Under the pieces are notes generated by a model. The model saw only the letters and a list, made by a program, of their open reading frames with translations. It did not search any database and was not told the origin of the DNA. Below, piece after piece: positions 60,672-64,000 of a stretch of DNA of 64,000 nt (position 1 is the stretch's first letter; every line of letters begins with the position of its first letter). The stretch is taken from contig JAQFVV010012396.1 in assembly GCA_028023455.1 (NCBI GenBank), forward strand, positions 24,507,330 to 24,571,329. The letters are read 5' to 3'. The DNA comes from Epiperipatus broadwayi. Taxonomy: Eukaryota > Onychophora > Udeonychophora > Euonychophora > Peripatidae. The position numbers were made by a program, and so were the translations under genes.

Positions 60672-60764
60672 AGCATTTAGCTTTTTCACTACACGAAATA
60701 TCCCGCAAATAGTAATAATAATATGACATCTTTTATCCATGAAAATATTAGAATTTTTTTTATT

Positions 60765-60769
<5 letters not shown>

Positions 60770-60812
<43 letters not shown>
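60770..60812. repeat. (AT)n microsatellite
   Basis: Follows the PLE tail after a T-rich run; left boundary of cassette copy 2. Confidence 0.98.
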
Positions 60813-60818
<6 letters not shown>

Positions 60819-60918
60819 CCAAAAGTAACCACCTAAACATTCACAATAAAGATAGTAATCAATATTTCTCACTGCTGTCAAGGCACCTTTCTTACCTTTT
60901 AATAGCAAGAATGGAAAT

Positions 60919-60919
<1 letters not shown>
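60813..60919 (+). repeat. (AT)n-bounded cassette with X-box-like motif, copy 2
   Basis: About 107 bp. AGTAACCACCTAAACATTC, TAGTAATCAATATTTCTCAC and TGCTGTCAAGGCACC match the reverse complement of 32192-32285. Long AT tracts bound both copies on both sides. A 162-codon open frame on the opposite strand runs through the AT tracts and is not a gene. Confidence 0.85.

Positions 60920-60982
<63 letters not shown>
60920..60982. repeat. (AT)n microsatellite
   Basis: 63-bp AT tract, right boundary of cassette copy 2. Confidence 0.98.
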
Positions 60983-60984
<2 letters not shown>

Positions 60985-62269
60985 TTTGCAGGCTCATCCA
61001 TGTATGTTTTTTTTATGATTAGTGTACTGATGTTTTAGCTTTTTTTATGCAAGCTATCAACTGTATATATCATTTACATCTGTAAACCATGAAAATTTTT
61101 CTATTTCCATCAACTCTACTAGCCTACTTTGTGGTAATAATTATTTGATTGATAATATTATGTAAATTTAGGCAATATTTATTTTAAAACCTGTTGAAAA
61201 ATTTAGTTAATTTAGTTTTAATTTGAAGGGCACTATTGATATAGCAATGTGTTCCACTGTTTTTAAATCATGATGTGCCTCCTTGATCTGTGTAATTTAA
61301 TTATAATTTAGATACTAACAAAAAATTCTACTCAATCAATAGAGTATCCAAACTGGTTATCAAAGATATCTCTAGAGATAATTTTCTATTTATTCATTTG
61401 CAGATAAGTGTTGTCACTATTTATCCATTTATTGAAATCTATCTTTTATCTATAGGGTTGCCTTGACAACAGATTGTGTATATTATATTGGTTTATTAAG
61501 CTTTCGCTAATAATATATAAATTATATTTGAAAATCAATTGATATTAGTAATTTATGATTTCTTATAATGTAATCAATATTATAATTTTTATTTGGATTT
61601 TTTTTTTCCAATTGCTCTCTAAGATATTTTTATTTAAGTTCCCATTACTTTTTCAGATTCCAATTATTTTATTGTTCTTTTGACTTAATTCCTTTTTTTA
61701 AAAAAGTCATTTCTGAATCAGAAATGTTATTACTTTACTATTATCTTATTGGTATTTTATTTAATCCCTTGCAGATTTATCTAATTCAATTTGAAATTTT
61801 TATAAAAAAAAATTGATATGCAATATTCTTTAAGATTTTTGGTAGTTTATATTTTTAATAAAATCATCATAAGCAAAATCTTCTTTAATAATAAACTTTC
61901 ATTTAAACAGTTTTTTAACCTGATTTATAATATCTTTGGTTATATTTACTTAATGTTATTTTTGAAATCTTATCTGATTTTTGTCATATTAAATAAAATT
62001 TAATATTAAAATATCACAATTTACAATGGAATGGTAATTTTTATTACATATTTTGCGCATTAGATGTACCATTTTATTGTTTTAATGGATAAAAAAGTAG
62101 TGCATTTTGATATATATTACTAGATTAGTTTCTTGTTAATGTACTATGAAGTTAATATTTAAGTTACATTTACAAATTTCTTTTAACTTTTTTTAGTATC
62201 ATGGTTGTAGCTTAGAATAAAAAAAACTGAACATAGGTTTTTGACCAAAGGTGATTTGTGTAATAGTTG
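60983..62269. other. AT-rich non-coding spacer
   Basis: No gene seen. GGGTTGCCTTGACAACAG at 61451-61468 is an isolated X-box-like motif of the kind found in the cassettes. CATTTCTGA/TCAGAAATG at about 61708-61726 is a short palindrome. Confidence 0.5.
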
Positions 62270-62334
62270 GCTGCAGTAAAGAGTTTGCCATTAACTGAAA
62301 AGAGACCATTTGATTCCTCTTGGAAGCCTTAAAC
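62270..62334 (+). repeat. Fragment shared with the RTE 5' leader
   Basis: GCTGCAGTAAAGAGTTTGCC, ATTAACTGAAAAGAGACC and TTTGATTCCTCTTGGAAGCC match 24557-24622 with a few differences. The match ends at CCTTAAA, so either this is a separate short repeat into which the RTE inserted, or a 5' fragment of an RTE copy. Confidence 0.75.
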
Positions 62335-62939
62335 ATAATGATACTTGGCAATAATTTTATTATTTAATGATCTCAGTTTTATGCCAATAATAAATCTAAC
62401 CATAACCATTTATTACATAACTTTCTGCTCTAAATCCAAAATTCTCACTGGCAAAGCCCATATAGTAGAATTAACATCTAGTGCATAGTTATCATTCAAT
62501 CTTGACAAAAACAACTTATAACTTCAGTTTGTAATAGCAATGTTTAATGTTAATCTCTCTCTCTCTTTCTCTCACACACATATATATTTACAAACAATCT
62601 TATTATAAATTATAACTATATATGCTGACACTCTCTTATAAGGAAAGCTATAATTGCATAAAAATTATTATCGAAGCTGAGAGCTTGGTGTTAAATGTCC
62701 TTATAATCATAGGCTTGGAATGTGCTTAATTGTATGAATAAGTGTATATTATTCCACTGAGATGTATAATATACTCAAAAGCCAGCTTCATTAAAAAGGA
62801 CCTCATTAATTTATTATTTTATTCACATATCTGTATAGTTACTTTGTAAATTATTTTATTAATTGTAAATTTTAGAAAGAAAAAAACTTTTATCTCAAGC
62901 TACATCAGGGATTTATTAAGCTTCGACTTCAGCTGCAGA
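62335..62939. other. Spacer with (CT)n(CA)n tract
   Basis: CT/CA microsatellite at about 62555-62580, otherwise no feature recognised. Confidence 0.5.
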
Positions 62940-63326
62940 TTGAATACTAAGAAAATTGACCAATTTTATAAAAAATCATCAGCTAATAACACTACTAAAG
63001 ATAAACCTTGTCACCCTCCCTTACATCCCCAGGCTGGATGCAGCACCACATACTATGGGGAAACTAAAACCACTGTCAATAATAGAGCTGCTCAACACTT
63101 GTATACATACAGAAGAACACAGAAGAACAACGACAGCATGTCAATATTTTTTGAACATGAGAAGCAGGACGGTCATAGGTTCGAACCCTCCAACCCCAAA
63201 ATTATGTGCACTAAAACTAATGACTGCAAAAGGAAGATAAAAGAAGTGTGTTTTATCATCAATGATAATAATGCGATTAATAGACATGACACATGCTTCG
63301 CTATCTCCAGAAAATGGACAAGTTAA
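62940..63326 (+). CDS. GIY-YIG endonuclease fragment of a second PLE lineage
   Basis: 128 codons starting at TTG, so the true start is missing and this is a 5'-truncated remnant. It shows CSTTYYGETKTTVNNRAAQH (the YIG-equivalent YYG, with the conserved Arg), then FFEHEKQDGHRFEP, a basic DCKRKIKEVCFI segment with the Glu expected of the family, NAINRHD and a C-terminal ISRKW. This order matches the endonuclease end of animal PLEs. The sequence is unlike the YEIPCRVCPHTYIG type at 60201, so a different lineage is present. No RT is visible upstream. Downstream, GAGGGATAACAACTCGAAAG (63402-63421) may be a remnant of a 3' structured element. Confidence 0.7.
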   Translation: MNTKKIDQFYKKSSANNTTKDKPCHPPLHPQAGCSTTYYGETKTTVNNRAAQHLYTYRRTQKNNDSMSIFFEHEKQDGHRFEPSNPKIMCTKTNDCKRKIKEVCFIINDNNAINRHDTCFAISRKWTS

Positions 63327-64000
63327 TTTACATATGCCTTTGCATATATTATCATTTATCAATATCACAACAATGATTTAAAACCTATTTTGGCTATGAT
63401 TATGAGGGATAACAACTCGAAAGTGCTTAGCCTACATTGATTTATATTGATTGTTTTTTCTTGCCATTAACAGCTTCGTCACCCAGCGTTTTAAAGCGCT
63501 TGTATATGCTATTTTCAAGTATAAAATTACAAAATACTTAGCTTTTTCCACAAGGTTCAATTTCCGATTATTTATTGATACCTGAAAGCATTATTTCAAA
63601 CATAATATTGGCTTTTAGTTTACTTACGATAAAAAATTATCTTTATTAATTTTTGATTTGATATTTCATTTTAAAAACTAGTTATTGTTTTTTTAATCCG
63701 TTCCATTTATAGACCTAAGTTCCAATGTCAGACTTTTATTAACTTTATATACGAACATTTTCAATTTTAAACAGTCTAAATTCATGTTTTAAAATAGTAA
63801 AAAAAAATGATTTGACTGATTTTTTTGTGGACATTTTACTTTTAATAAGAGTAAATTAATTAATAATATATTTTTTTTAAATCTGTAATCCAACAAACTA
63901 TAATTTATGAATATATAAACAATTTGATATTGTAAGTTTTTCATCAATAATCGTAAACATTATTACTTCTCATAATTTTTTCAACTTTGGAAACATATTT
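63327..64000. other. PLE 3' flank and AT-rich DNA to window end
   Basis: A hairpin-like GAG-GGATAACAA-CTC-GAAA lies at 63402-63420. After about 63500 only AT-rich sequence without features is seen. Confidence 0.45.

Larger units (their letters stand above)
59171..60760. mobile_element. Head-to-head pair of 5'-truncated PLE copies
   Basis: 59171-59855 (minus) and 60048-60735 (plus) are inverted copies of the same PLE 3' region, about 680 bp each and nearly identical. The minus copy extends further 5' through the spacer (to about 60027), ending in an A/T-rich junction. Both 3' tails point outward. The left one abuts the LTR element and the right one runs into (AT)n. No reverse-transcriptase palm remains. 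Confidence 0.9.

Noticed and set aside
60513-61001. 162-codon minus-strand open frame
   Set aside because: It runs through two (AT)n tracts, a repeat cassette and the antisense of the PLE endonuclease; no protein similarity is expected.
1-64000. CRISPR array, bacterial operon or rRNA
   Set aside because: No regularly spaced identical repeats with unique spacers, no ribosome-binding-site-led gene clusters and no rRNA-like conserved sequence were seen; the content is eukaryotic.

Overview
The window is AT-rich metazoan nuclear DNA dominated by transposable elements, foldback structures and (AT)n microsatellites. Evidence for an animal genome is the mix of an RTE-type LINE, Penelope-like elements (PLEs) with GIY-YIG endonuclease, an LTR retrotransposon with a gag remnant, and tRNA-like sequences, with no dense host gene content. 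I cannot name the species from sequence alone. No convincing host protein gene is visible; one GC-richer island (about 28928-29110, minus) is a weak exon candidate. The window is therefore probably intergenic or intronic.

Layout. 1-1697: 3' part of a decayed LINE on the minus strand (RT with YMDD, C-terminal CCHC-like motif). 1697-3004 and 13772-15074: two direct copies of a 1.3-kb non-coding repeat. Between them lie a broken, unrecognised coding block (3588-5418) and about 8 kb of very AT-rich DNA. 15717-20027: a perfect palindrome, a 3.9-kb inverted-repeat element with 1.64-kb arms and a 0.66-kb spacer, then a hairpin made of two PLE 3' tails between long (AT)n tracts. 24557-27856: a nearly full-length but frameshifted RTE LINE, with 5'-truncated copies at 31057 and 33664. 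31900-35505: (AT)n-bounded cassettes and a PLE-like hairpin. 38750-38985, 43552-45770 and 46234-46610: further foldback elements. 47474-47545: a complete tRNA-Val(UAC)-like cloverleaf. 47985-49940: a decayed PLE and an array of a dispersed repeat ending in a B-box-like motif. 51715-52142: a palindromic element. 52175-59169: an LTR retrotransposon with 1.8-kb LTRs, a tRNA-Pro-like primer binding site and gag but no recognisable pol. 59171-60735: two PLE copies head to head, one with an intact 146-codon GIY-YIG frame. 60770-60982: another (AT)n-bounded cassette. 62940-63326: a GIY-YIG frame from a different PLE lineage.

How it fits together. The recurring theme is inverted pairing of retroelement ends: three PLE-related head-to-head dimers of very different size (about 45-bp, 95-bp and 680-bp arms), all with 3' tails outward, plus several unrelated foldbacks, many bounded by (AT)n. 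PLE 3' regions carry hammerhead-ribozyme-like cores. The LTR element appears to be non-autonomous and would depend on another element's Pol. All comparisons here were made by eye; no alignment, folding or database search was run.
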